Of a stretch of 7,997 bases of DNA, positions 1 through 6,104 are shown one piece after another. The notes under the pieces were generated by a model, which was not told the origin of the DNA, ran no database searches, and was given only the letters and a program-made list of their open reading frames with translations. The translations under genes were made by a program, and so were the position numbers. Each line of letters starts with the position of its first letter. Within the stretch, counting starts at the first letter, position 1. Source of the stretch: Endomicrobium sp. (GTDB lineage: Bacteria; Elusimicrobiota; Endomicrobiia; Endomicrobiales; Endomicrobiaceae); assembly GCA_031273645.1 (NCBI GenBank), contig JAISRM010000166.1:1-7997 (forward strand). The letters are read 5' to 3'.

Positions 1-93
1 GATAGAATCGTTTATATGGCTCATTGCAAAAAGCAAAAGCGCAAGGCCGCCGAACAGATTTACAAGCATATAGGCTATTTGCGCTTTATTCAT
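1..93 (-). CDS. N-terminus of a probable Na+/phosphate cotransporter family protein (partial, runs off the window)
   Basis: Only the first 31 codons are visible. The start is an ATG at 93 that overlaps the cdd stop as ATGA (4 nt), which indicates translational coupling and membership of the same transcript. The peptide begins MNKAQIAYM and continues into a glycine-rich hydrophobic helix (residues about 10-24, containing GGLALLLFAM). That resembles the first membrane helix of the Na/Pi-cotransporter family (NptA/YjbB type), where a 'GLALFLFGM' segment is typical. If correct, the protein is an inner-membrane phosphate symporter, which would make sense beside three phosphate-consuming nucleoside phosphorylases. 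The family assignment rests on one short segment. Another multi-pass membrane protein is possible, but the reading frame itself is well supported by the overlap. Confidence 0.55.
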   Translation of the reverse strand, partial: MNKAQIAYMLVNLFGGLALLLFAMSHINDSI

Positions 94-485
94 TTTAAAT
101 TCTCTTTTCCAAAAGAAAAGGGCATGAGATCGGAAACTTTTAAGACGAGTATTGCTCCGTCGGAACCGTTAATTATTATGTCTGCCGACGGCGCAAGTTC
201 AAAAAGAACCTGCCGGCATGCGCCGCACGGAAAAACTCCGCCTTTGCGCGTCCACACGGCTGCGGCTTTGACGTTTCTTTCGCCGTTTGAAAACGCGTTA
301 AATAAAGCCGAGCGTTCCGCGCAATTGCTAAGACCGTAAGAAGCGTTTTCAACGTTTGCCCCAAGGTATATGCGCCCGCTTGCGGACAAAACGGCGCTCC
401 CGACGGCAAAAGAAGAATAAGGAGAATAAGAATTTTCAGAGGCTTTTTTTGCCTCTGATAAAAGGTTTTGATATTTTGCGTTCAT
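90..485 (-). CDS. cdd: Cytidine deaminase (small tetrameric, zinc-dependent)
   Basis: Cytosolic enzyme converting cytidine and deoxycytidine to uridine and deoxyuridine plus ammonia. At 131 residues it has the usual length of the homotetrameric bacterial class. Visible signatures are SPYSSF at 21-26, the substrate-binding NVENASYG at 44-51, the zinc ligand and catalytic acid in CAE (C55, E57), and the two remaining zinc cysteines in PCGAC (C87, C90). The product feeds DeoA, encoded upstream on the same strand. The gene overlaps the following transporter gene by 4 nt. The ATG at 485 has no Shine-Dalgarno sequence; instead a GCGGC-AAA-GCCGC hairpin sits 7 nt upstream on the coding strand. A 447-bp repeat-filled gap separates cdd from mtnP. 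Identification is certain at family level. Confidence 0.96.
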   Translation of the reverse strand: MNAKYQNLLSEAKKASENSYSPYSSFAVGSAVLSASGRIYLGANVENASYGLSNCAERSALFNAFSNGERNVKAAAVWTRKGGVFPCGACRQVLFELAPSADIIINGSDGAILVLKVSDLMPFSFGKENLK

Positions 486-492
486 AAGTTCG

Positions 493-511
493 GCGGCTTT
501 GCCGCTTTTTT
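493..511 (+). other. GC-rich hairpin with T-run immediately upstream of cdd
   Basis: A perfect 5-bp stem (GCGGC at 493-497, GCCGC at 501-505) with a TTT loop is followed on the plus strand by six Ts (506-511). On the plus strand this has the shape of a short intrinsic terminator, but no plus-strand gene reads into it. On the minus strand, the coding strand of cdd, the same hairpin lies 7 nt before the start codon, just where a ribosome binding site would be expected, and the Ts become an A-run after the duplicated mtnP tail. It may limit cdd translation or simply be an old end-of-mtnP hairpin. A role is not demonstrated. Confidence 0.4.
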
Positions 512-533
512 ATTTGACATAATATTTGTTCAA
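506..533 (-). repeat. Duplicated 3' end of mtnP next to cdd (copy 1 of a 28-bp direct repeat)
   Basis: These 28 bases match 929-956 at 26 positions and in the same orientation. In the minus-strand frame they read L-N-K-Y-Y-V-K-stop, almost the same as the last residues of MtnP (L-N-K-Y-Y-A-K-stop), followed in both copies by a run of six As. The pair brackets the entire repeat-filled interval. If this copy is the original gene end, mtnP and cdd were once separated by only about 24 bp. Confidence 0.7.
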
Positions 534-534
534 C

Positions 535-592
535 AGCAGCCTGCGCCCAAATGTTTCTATCGGGCGGGAATTCAAGTTTGATAAAAAATTCT
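535..592 (+). repeat. Fragment A of the 173-bp dispersed element
   Basis: This 58-bp stretch aligns without gaps to 6341-6398, the internal part of the full-length element, with about six mismatches by eye. It starts at AGCAGCCTGCGCCC, includes the small stem region around ATCGGGCGGGAAT, and stops at AAAAAATTCT, so both termini of the element are missing. It lies in opposite orientation to the full copy at 665-837, with a mini-hairpin spacer between them. Confidence 0.75.
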
Positions 593-597
593 CTCAG

Positions 598-617
598 ACA
601 GCCTTCGGCTGTTTTAT
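598..617 (+). repeat. Mini-hairpin CAGCC-TTC-GGCTG followed by TTTTAT
   Basis: A 6-bp perfect stem (ACAGCC/GGCTGT) with a three-base TTC loop is followed by TTTTAT. It belongs to a family of hairpins in this window of form CAGNC-triloop-GNCTG, where the variable stem position changes together with its partner. Read on the other strand the loop is GAA closed by C-G, the class of unusually stable DNA mini-hairpins typified by GCGAAGC. It has a terminator-like shape on the plus strand, but no plus-strand gene precedes it. Confidence 0.5.
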
Positions 618-635
618 GAAATACACAGCCAGTGT

Positions 636-660
636 CTGTTTTGTCAATCGTTTTTATAAG
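636..660 (+). repeat. Left arm of a 25-bp inverted repeat flanking the full element
   Basis: The arm CTGTTTTGTCAATCG plus the following ten bases is the reverse complement of 881-905 at 23 of 25 positions. Together the arms enclose the full 173-bp element copy and the 10-bp minisatellite, defining a composite of about 270 bp (636-905). The arms are beyond the usual GTCATTCCC ends of the element, so they may be a second nested repeat or may have formed when two copies met head to head. Confidence 0.65.
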
Positions 661-664
661 GTTT

Positions 665-837
665 GTCATTCCCATGAAAATGGGAATCCATGTTTAATAT
701 TAATATAGTTTCTAACATTATTGCTTTTAAAGACGCAATGTAAAAAGAATTTTTTAGTAAAAATGGATTCCCACCCGATAAAAACACTCGGGTGCAGGCT
801 GCTAAGGAAGAACAAATATTAAAAACGCGAGAATGAC
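665..837 (-). repeat. Full-length 173-bp dRS3-like mosaic element, copy C (minus orientation)
   Basis: This is the same length as 6307-6479 and its reverse complement matches that copy with about ten mismatches in 173 positions and no gaps. Termini are inverted repeats (GTCATTCCC/GTCATTCTC). Internally there is a complete palindrome ATTCCC-ATGAAAAT-GGGAAT at 668-687, and a second palindrome of the same type that is split: one half at 828-837 and the other around 767-773, separated by a spacer with its own CCCGA/TCGGG stem. The arrangement of a unit flanked by ATTCCC-N8-GGGAAT palindromes is reminiscent of neisserial dRS3/NIME intergenic mosaics. No transposase is present, so any mobility would depend on factors elsewhere. 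Confidence 0.8.
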
Positions 838-876
838 AAACAGAGGCAAACAGGGACAAACAAGGGCAAACAAAAC
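837..876 (+). repeat. 10-bp minisatellite (consensus CAGRGRCAAA)
   Basis: Immediately after the element terminus there are roughly four units of a 10-bp repeat, seen as CAGAGGCAAA, CAGGGACAAA, CAAGGGCAAA and a diverging last unit. At the equivalent position beside the other full copy the shorter GACAGACACAAACAAAACAG is found, so the array looks like a local expansion of the element's flank. No function is evident. Confidence 0.7.
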
Positions 877-880
877 AGAC

Positions 881-905
881 CTTGAAAAAACGATTGACAA
901 AACAG
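881..905 (-). repeat. Right arm of the 25-bp inverted repeat
   Basis: Reverse complement of 636-660 with two mismatches. It contains the core CGATTGACAAAACAG and leads directly into the overlapping mini-hairpins that follow mtnP. It closes the composite repeat described for the left arm. Confidence 0.65.
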
Positions 906-922
906 GCGCAGCCTGCGGCTGC
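899..922 (-). terminator. Overlapping mini-hairpins and short U-run after mtnP (possible terminator)
   Basis: On the minus strand, about 10 nt after the mtnP stop, two mutually exclusive hairpins overlap: GCAGCC-GCA-GGCTGC (908-922) and CAGGC-TGC-GCCTG (903-915). The second is followed directly by TTTTG. The shape and position fit a weak intrinsic terminator or attenuator, with one fold leaving the U-run next to the stem and the other not. Stems of five to six pairs and only four Us make efficient termination uncertain. The hairpin also belongs to the repeat family of this window, so it may be there as repeat rather than as regulator. Confidence 0.4.
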
Positions 923-928
923 CGACGG

Positions 929-956
929 TTTTTTATTTGGCGTAATATTTGTTCAA
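929..956 (-). repeat. Functional 3' end of mtnP (copy 2 of the 28-bp direct repeat)
   Basis: This is the in-gene partner of 506-533: it supplies the last seven MtnP codons, the TAA stop at 933-935 and the first As of the trailer. The two differences from the other copy (bases equivalent to A versus G) change one codon from GCC to GTC and make one silent TAC/TAT change, so both copies would keep the same reading frame and stop. Confidence 0.7.
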
Positions 957-1814
957 AAACAAAGCGAGCTTTTTATATGCCGGGCTTACAAGAAATTTTT
1001 CGGGCGCAGTCATTACCGCAGTTTTTAAAGCGTCGCGGCACTGACATTGGCATTTCCTCGACGAAAGTTTAGCCGCTAAAATTTTTATAAGACGGCGGCT
1101 GTTTGATATGTTTGAACTTGCGGCGGCTACAACCGCGTCGTTTGTAACTTCTTGCCCGTCTTTCCATACGTCAAAATCCGTAACGAGAGAAACGTTGGCA
1201 TAACACATCTCGGCTTCCCTTGCAAGCTTGGCTTCGGGGACCGCCGTCATGCCGACAATTGAAAAACCGTGATTGCGGTTTACTTCGGATTCGGCTTTGG
1301 TAGAAAACTGCGGACCTTCAATACAAACGTAAGCGCCTCCGAAATGATGCTCTATGCCAAGCTCATAAACCGACTGATGTATCGCATCTCTTATATCGTT
1401 GCAAAAAGGATTTGCCGTTCCGACGTGGGCGACTATCCCTTCGCCAAAAAACGTGCTGGGTCTGTTTTTTGTTCTGTCAAAAATCTGGTCGGGGATCACA
1501 AAATCTTTGGGCTTTATTTTTTCTTTCAGCGAACCGCAAGCCGTAAAAGCTACAATCTGCTCCACCCCTATCGACTTTAAAGCGTACATATTTGCTCTTT
1601 GGTTAATCTCCGACGGAAGATAAACATGTCCCCTGCCGTGCCTTGGAAGAAAAGCGCACGCGACGCCGTTTATTGTTCCCGTTACTATTTTATCCGAGGG
1701 ACTGCCAAAAGGAGTGTCTATCGCTTTTTCTTCAACGTTTTCAATACCGTCGATTTCGTATAACCCGCTTCCTCCGATAAAAGCTATTCTTGCCAAATTC
1801 TCTTTCACAGACAT
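933..1814 (-). CDS. mtnP: S-methyl-5'-thioadenosine phosphorylase
   Basis: Cytosolic enzyme splitting methylthioadenosine with phosphate into adenine and methylthioribose-1-phosphate, clearing the by-product of polyamine synthesis and similar pathways. It has 293 residues from the ATG at 1814, which has GGGAGG four bases upstream; an in-frame TTG at 1826 would place the ribosome site inside the gene and is rejected. Signatures of the PNP/MTAP class 2 family are GGSGLY (14-19), the phosphate-binding PRHGRGH (57-63), TACGS (91-95), EGPQFSTKAES (166-176), GMTAVPEAKLA (188-198) and TDFDVW (212-217). Asp at 213 and 215 is the pattern that recognises a 6-amino purine, favouring MTA over inosine-type substrates. 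A C-terminal CQCQC (255-259) recalls the CXC disulfide motif described in the Sulfolobus MTAP II. The gene follows recJ after 75 bp. Confidence 0.93.
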   Translation of the reverse strand: MSVKENLARIAFIGGSGLYEIDGIENVEEKAIDTPFGSPSDKIVTGTINGVACAFLPRHGRGHVYLPSEINQRANMYALKSIGVEQIVAFTACGSLKEKIKPKDFVIPDQIFDRTKNRPSTFFGEGIVAHVGTANPFCNDIRDAIHQSVYELGIEHHFGGAYVCIEGPQFSTKAESEVNRNHGFSIVGMTAVPEAKLAREAEMCYANVSLVTDFDVWKDGQEVTNDAVVAAASSNISNSRRLIKILAAKLSSRKCQCQCRDALKTAVMTAPEKFLVSPAYKKLALFLNKYYAK

Positions 1815-1818
1815 AATT

Positions 1819-1824
1819 CCTCCC
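1819..1824 (-). promoter_or_regulatory. Strong Shine-Dalgarno of mtnP (GGGAGG), decides the start
   Basis: GGGAGG lies four bases before the ATG at 1814 and is the best ribosome binding site in the window. It excludes the in-frame TTG at 1826, because that start would overlap this site. The 75-bp recJ-mtnP gap that contains it shows no convincing terminator hairpin, so read-through from recJ is likely. Confidence 0.8.
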
Positions 1825-1889
1825 AATTTTACGTAAAGATTTGTTTATTTTTAATCCTTGCTTTTTAACTGCCCTGACAGAGCGCGGCG

Positions 1890-3923
1890 CTAAATAGCCG
1901 GCTTTATATCTATTACGGTAAGCTGGGCGATCTGCTTATCGTTCCTGCCTATGACGTCGAGATTAAAAGCTATGTCCAAAGAACTTTCGCAGCGCAGCAT
2001 GCTTGAATAAGAGGCTTTGTTCCAAAACACAGCCTGCGCATGCCTGCTGCCGTTTTGCGATATTTTAAATTTTAAATGTTCGCTTTTTCCGCCAAAAAGA
2101 GAAACTTCGGTGGCATTGACGCCTTTTATGCAAAAAACCGGTCTGACATTGCCCATGCCGAAAGGCTCGAGAGTCTCAATCTGTCTGTAAAAATCGACGC
2201 TGATATCAGATATTTTAAGCTCGGTTTCTACAAAAATCCCCTCGCTGCGGGCGGGCAAAGTTATTTTATCTTCCGCATACGCCAATATTCTCTCTTTAAA
2301 TTCGTCGATTTTAGAATGCGCTATCGTAAATCCCGCCGCCTGACTGTGTCCGCCGTATTTTACAAGTATATCTTTTACGCTTTCTAAAGCGGCGATAATG
2401 TCAAAACCATCGATTGAGCGAACCGCTCCGGTGGCCTCGTTTCCGTCGGTTATAAGCAAAAACGCGGGCTTTGAATAAGTCTTTACCATTTGCGAAGCGA
2501 CTATTCCGGTAACTCCGTGTTCGAGATTAGAAGCTTTTACTATAAGAATTTTATCGTTTTCAAGATCGCACTGTTCTTTAAGAAGAACGCCGAACTGTTC
2601 TATATTTTCAGATTGAAGCCATCTTCTGTTTTCATTAAGCTTAATAATATCAGAATAAAGATTTTTTGCCTGAAAAGCGTCTTTCGTCATAAGAAGCTGG
2701 GCGGAAAGCATTCCTCTGCCCATTCTTCCGGCGGAGTTAAGCATAGGAGTAACGTTCCACGATATGGAACGCGCGGTTACGCTTTGTATATTTCTTGACG
2801 AAAGAATATCTTCAAGAAGAAGCCCAAGACCCGGATGAGAGGAAGGATTTGTTTCAAGTATTTTTATGCCTTCTTTAACTATTATCCTGTTTTCGTCGAG
2901 CAAAGGCATGGAATCGGCTATAGTTCCCAAAGCGCATAAATCAAGATTAGCCAGAAAAAACTCTTTCATTTTTACGTCGGAATTGAACGCGTAAGAAAGA
3001 TAGTTTTTAAAAAAAGCGTCTATGTCCTGCCCGCTTTTATTTTCTATCACGAAAATTCTTTCTTTAAGCAAAGCGTTGCTTTTGACAAGTTTTTCGGCTA
3101 TTGCGTGAGAATCGCAATATATTCTAAACGAATCTTTTATTGCATTTTTAAATTCCGCGCACGATTTGAATTCGGCTTTTCCGGTTTCAAGCCCGTTTTT
3201 AATTTTCATATACCGGCCGGCAAAGTCGTCGCCTGAAGCGCAAGAAACGCAAAGAGTTATTTCTTTATTGTATTCCTTTGAAAAAGCCAACGTAACGGCC
3301 TGAGCGGTTTTAAGCGCAACGGCGCATCCGGCTATGTCTTTAAAAGGATAGCCCGAGTTTAATGTTTTTGGATTTATTACGGCATAGGCTTGCGGAATGC
3401 CGTCGTAAGGAGGCTCGTGATGGTCTGTAAGAATTACGTCCATGCCCAAAGTATTTGCATATTTTATTTCTTCAACGGCAGATATTCCGCAGTCCACCGT
3501 AATTAGAATCTTTACGTTTTCTGCGGCGTATTTTGAAAGAATGTCTTTATGAATTCCGTATCCTTCGTCGGCCGGAACATACCATTGAACGTTTCCGCCC
3601 AAAATTCTGATAGAATTTACTATTACGTTTACGGCGGTTATTCCGTCAACGTCCCTGTCGCCGTAAACAAGAATATGCTCTTTTGCGTCTATAGCGCGTT
3701 TTAGTCTGCCGGCGGCTTTAGCCATATCAGTAAAAATAAAAGGATTATATAAAGCGTCGGCGACGCTGTAGAGAAACTTAGACGCTTTTTCAACTGTATC
3801 GGCGCCTCTGTTTATCAAAAGAGACGCTATTTTAGAATTTATGGATAATGCCGAAGCAATCTCTGATGCTTTGGCAGAATTTTCGCCGGCGCGTATCCAT
3901 TTTTTTTCTCTTTCGGGATTCAT
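1890..3923 (-). CDS. recJ: Single-stranded-DNA-specific exonuclease RecJ, with an insertion
   Basis: DHH-family 5'-3' exonuclease acting on single-stranded DNA in recombination and repair; it releases mononucleotides. The DHH catalytic motifs are all present: GDRDVDG (88-94), VDCG (143-146), TDHH (166-169) and the distal aspartate in LGTIADSMPL (332-341, D337). NSAGRMG (396-402) follows, then the DHHA1 domain with GGHSQAAGFT (524-533) and a C-terminal OB-like domain containing EPFGMGN (586-592). The length of 677 residues exceeds the roughly 560-580 of typical RecJ; the excess lies mainly at about 213-325, between motif III and motif IV, where usual RecJ has a short link. The ATG at 3923 shares its A with the TGA stop of deoA (TGATG), implying coupled translation. 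A TTG one codon earlier is also in frame but less likely. Confidence 0.95.
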   Translation of the reverse strand: MNPEREKKWIRAGENSAKASEIASALSINSKIASLLINRGADTVEKASKFLYSVADALYNPFIFTDMAKAAGRLKRAIDAKEHILVYGDRDVDGITAVNVIVNSIRILGGNVQWYVPADEGYGIHKDILSKYAAENVKILITVDCGISAVEEIKYANTLGMDVILTDHHEPPYDGIPQAYAVINPKTLNSGYPFKDIAGCAVALKTAQAVTLAFSKEYNKEITLCVSCASGDDFAGRYMKIKNGLETGKAEFKSCAEFKNAIKDSFRIYCDSHAIAEKLVKSNALLKERIFVIENKSGQDIDAFFKNYLSYAFNSDVKMKEFFLANLDLCALGTIADSMPLLDENRIIVKEGIKILETNPSSHPGLGLLLEDILSSRNIQSVTARSISWNVTPMLNSAGRMGRGMLSAQLLMTKDAFQAKNLYSDIIKLNENRRWLQSENIEQFGVLLKEQCDLENDKILIVKASNLEHGVTGIVASQMVKTYSKPAFLLITDGNEATGAVRSIDGFDIIAALESVKDILVKYGGHSQAAGFTIAHSKIDEFKERILAYAEDKITLPARSEGIFVETELKISDISVDFYRQIETLEPFGMGNVRPVFCIKGVNATEVSLFGGKSEHLKFKISQNGSRHAQAVFWNKASYSSMLRCESSLDIAFNLDVIGRNDKQIAQLTVIDIKPAI

Positions 3924-5230
3924 CAATTGAGTATTTCCTTTATAAGTTCGTTTTTTGCAGGTTCTTGTTCAGATATTGCATAAGCTCCGTTCATGACCGT
4001 CAGGGCTTCTTCAATTTTAGCTGCGCAATTGTAAAAAAGTTCGGCGACGGTTTCGCCTTCTTTTACATAATCTCCGGTTTTTTTGTATAAAACGGCTCCG
4101 GCGGAATAATCTATTGGATCTTCTTTTTTTTCTCTTCCGGCTCCCGTCATCATTGAAGCTATTCCGACGCTTCTTGCGTCAATAGACGATATATATCCGG
4201 TTTTTAAAGCCTTTACCAAAACTGACTTTTGCGCCTGCGGCAAAATTTTATCGGGGAAATCTATGACTTTCGGATCTCCGCCCTGCATTTTAATAATCTG
4301 TCTGAATTTTTCCAAAGCTTTGCCGCAATCTATTTGTCTGTCGGCGGCAGCTCTTGCTTCTTTAAGAGTCGCAGCCTTTCCGGATTTTAATATCATGTAT
4401 GCGCAAAGAACTGCGGAAAGTTCGTACAAATCGTTTTTTAAATTACCTTTGAGTATTTCTATCGCCTGTTTTAACTCAAGGGCATTACCTGCGCAGCTGC
4501 CTAAAGGCTCGTTCATATCGGTAATAAGCGCCGAAACGTTTCTGTTGAATTTTTTGCCAATCGCTATCATTTTTTTTGCAAGCTCGATTGAATCGCCGAT
4601 ATTTTTCATAAAAGCGCCGCTTCCGGTTTTTACGTCTAAAACCAAATTTTTAGCGCCGGCGGCTATTTTTTTAGACATTATGCTTGCGCAGATCAAAGGT
4701 ATAGATTCAACGCAGGCCGCAGCGTCGCGCAAAGCGTACATTTTTTTGTCAACCGGAGCAATTTCTGCGGTTTGTCCTATAATAGCGGCGCCTGCATATT
4801 CCAAATATCCGAGAAATTCGCTTTTGTCGGAATTTCCCCTAAATCCCGGTATGGATTCAAGTTTGTCAAGCGTTCCTCCGGTATGTCCAAGACCTCTTCC
4901 TACCATCATCGGAACGCATATTCCAAGACTTGCCGCGACGGGCGCGACGATAATGGAAGTAGCGTCGCCCACTCCGCCTGTAGAATGTTTGTCGGCCGAA
5001 GGCAAATCAAAACGCGACAAATCTAAAACGTCGCCTGAATTTATCATAGCCTCAGTAAGATTAAAAATCTCTTCGTCGTCCATACCTTTAAGAAAAACGG
5101 CCATCAAAAACGCCGACGCCTGATAATCGGGGACAGCGCCGTTATTATAATTAAAAACCATATGCTCTATCTCTTTTTTTGAAAGAGAACCGCCGTTTCT
5201 TTTTTTGTAAATAATATCGTAAACTCTCAT
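3923..5230 (-). CDS. deoA: Pyrimidine-nucleoside / thymidine phosphorylase
   Basis: Cytosolic homodimeric enzyme that splits thymidine, deoxyuridine and possibly uridine with phosphate to the free base and (deoxy)ribose-1-phosphate. It has 435 residues, normal for the glycosyltransferase family 3 phosphorylases. Phosphate-site motif DKHSTGGVGDATS lies at 80-92 and the family signature GRGLGHTGGTLDK at 111-123. The pyrimidine-site residues corresponding to E. coli Arg171, Ser186 and Lys190 are seen as R168, S183 and K187 in ALRDAAACVES...SIMSKKIAAG. The PYNP C-terminal domain (about 345-425) includes GIASMMTGAGR. The ATG at 5230 (MRVYDIIYKKRNGG) matches the family N-terminus and has AAAGGA four bases upstream; an in-frame TTG at 5269 is rejected. 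It cannot be decided here whether it is thymidine-specific (DeoA) or broad (Pdp). It overlaps recJ by one base and lies 46 bp after the purine phosphorylase. Confidence 0.95.
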   Translation of the reverse strand: MRVYDIIYKKRNGGSLSKKEIEHMVFNYNNGAVPDYQASAFLMAVFLKGMDDEEIFNLTEAMINSGDVLDLSRFDLPSADKHSTGGVGDATSIIVAPVAASLGICVPMMVGRGLGHTGGTLDKLESIPGFRGNSDKSEFLGYLEYAGAAIIGQTAEIAPVDKKMYALRDAAACVESIPLICASIMSKKIAAGAKNLVLDVKTGSGAFMKNIGDSIELAKKMIAIGKKFNRNVSALITDMNEPLGSCAGNALELKQAIEILKGNLKNDLYELSAVLCAYMILKSGKAATLKEARAAADRQIDCGKALEKFRQIIKMQGGDPKVIDFPDKILPQAQKSVLVKALKTGYISSIDARSVGIASMMTGAGREKKEDPIDYSAGAVLYKKTGDYVKEGETVAELFYNCAAKIEEALTVMNGAYAISEQEPAKNELIKEILN

Positions 5231-5276
5231 AAAATCCTTTAAATCAATAAAGCGCGGCAGCGCCGCCAATGCGACG

Positions 5277-6092
5277 CTAAGACCGGATCATATCTTGTAT
5301 TATCTTTGCAATATTTTTACTTACTGTCTTTCCGGTTTCCAAAACTTCTTCGTGGCTTAAAGATTTTTTATTTAATCCTGCCGCCATATTTGAAACGTAG
5401 GCAAGTCCGAGTATTTTCATTTTCATCTGAGCGGCCGCCATAGCTTCGTAAACTACAGACATACCTACGATGTCTGCTCCGAGAGTTCTGTAAGCCCTGA
5501 CTGCAGCCGGCGTCTCGTAGGCAGGTCCGGAAACTCCGAAATAAACGCCTTCCCTTGCTCTTATGCGGTATTTTTTTGCCGACGCCAAAGCTTTTTTTCT
5601 TAAAAGTTTGTCGTAAACGCCGCCCATATTCGGAAAGCGTTCCCCGAACTCTTTGTAATGAACGCCTATTAAAGGATTGTTCCCCGTAAAATTTATGTGA
5701 TCGCTCAAAACGATTATATCTGCGGGAATATAATTTTTATTGATACCGCCGCCTGCAGCCGTAATCACCAAAGTTTCTATACCCGCCGCTTTCATGACCC
5801 TTACGGGATAAATTACGTCGGAAGCGCTATGACCTTCATAAAAATGAAAACGTCCGTTAAAAATCAAAAAATCCGTTCCTTTATAAGAACAGAAGTTTAT
5901 CTCGCCGGCATGTCCTGAGACGGTAGTTTTTGCAAAATAAGGCGCATCGCAATATTTTACGGTTTTTAAAACTGTAAAATTATCTTTTAAATTGCCGACG
6001 CCCGAACCGGCTATTACGGCAAGCGACGGTTTGAAAGCGCTTTTGCCAAGAATTGCTTTTTTGCTTTTTTGAATTTTATCTATTATATTCAT
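5277..6092 (-). CDS. punA: Purine nucleoside phosphorylase, class I (trimeric type)
   Basis: Cytosolic enzyme splitting inosine, guanosine and their deoxy forms with phosphate to the base and (deoxy)ribose-1-phosphate. It has 271 residues, standard for the trimeric family. Visible parts are AGSGVG (28-33), SGHAG (59-63), the phosphate loop NGRFHFYEGHS (79-89; R81 and H83 equivalent to human R84 and H86), TAAGGG (111-116), SGPAYETPA (188-196; E193 equivalent to human E201), N235 equivalent to human N243 and H247 equivalent to human H257. These base-contact residues favour 6-oxopurines over adenosine. One oddity is GMSVVYE (210-216), where the family normally has GMSTVPE: the serine is kept but Thr and Pro are replaced. 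The ATG at 6092 has no Shine-Dalgarno at normal distance. It heads the phosphorylase group and is separated from deoB by a repeat-rich gap. Confidence 0.93.
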   Translation of the reverse strand: MNIIDKIQKSKKAILGKSAFKPSLAVIAGSGVGNLKDNFTVLKTVKYCDAPYFAKTTVSGHAGEINFCSYKGTDFLIFNGRFHFYEGHSASDVIYPVRVMKAAGIETLVITAAGGGINKNYIPADIIVLSDHINFTGNNPLIGVHYKEFGERFPNMGGVYDKLLRKKALASAKKYRIRAREGVYFGVSGPAYETPAAVRAYRTLGADIVGMSVVYEAMAAAQMKMKILGLAYVSNMAAGLNKKSLSHEEVLETGKTVSKNIAKIIQDMIRS

Positions 6093-6104
6093 AATTTTTA
6101 ATCA

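Noticed and set aside
16..339. Plus-strand open frame opposite cdd and the transporter start
   Set aside because: It is antisense to cdd, whose zinc and catalytic motifs are complete; nothing supports the plus-strand reading.
486..932. Possible CRISPR array in the repeat-rich gap
   Set aside because: The repeats are palindromic mini-hairpins and large inverted copies with irregular spacing, not 25-40 bp direct repeats separated by unique spacers of uniform length.
1815..1889. Separate promoter for mtnP in the recJ-mtnP gap
   Set aside because: The AT-rich stretch offers no -35/-10 pair at good spacing; only the ribosome site is convincing.
4263..5123. Long plus-strand open frame of 286 codons opposite deoA
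   Set aside because: It lies wholly within deoA, which has full family motifs, and looks like low-complexity antisense translation. It has no ribosome site or domain.
5251..5276. GCGGC/GCCGC hairpin between the purine phosphorylase and deoA as a terminator
   Set aside because: It has a five-pair stem with no following U-run and lies in a 46-bp gap; cotranscription is more likely.
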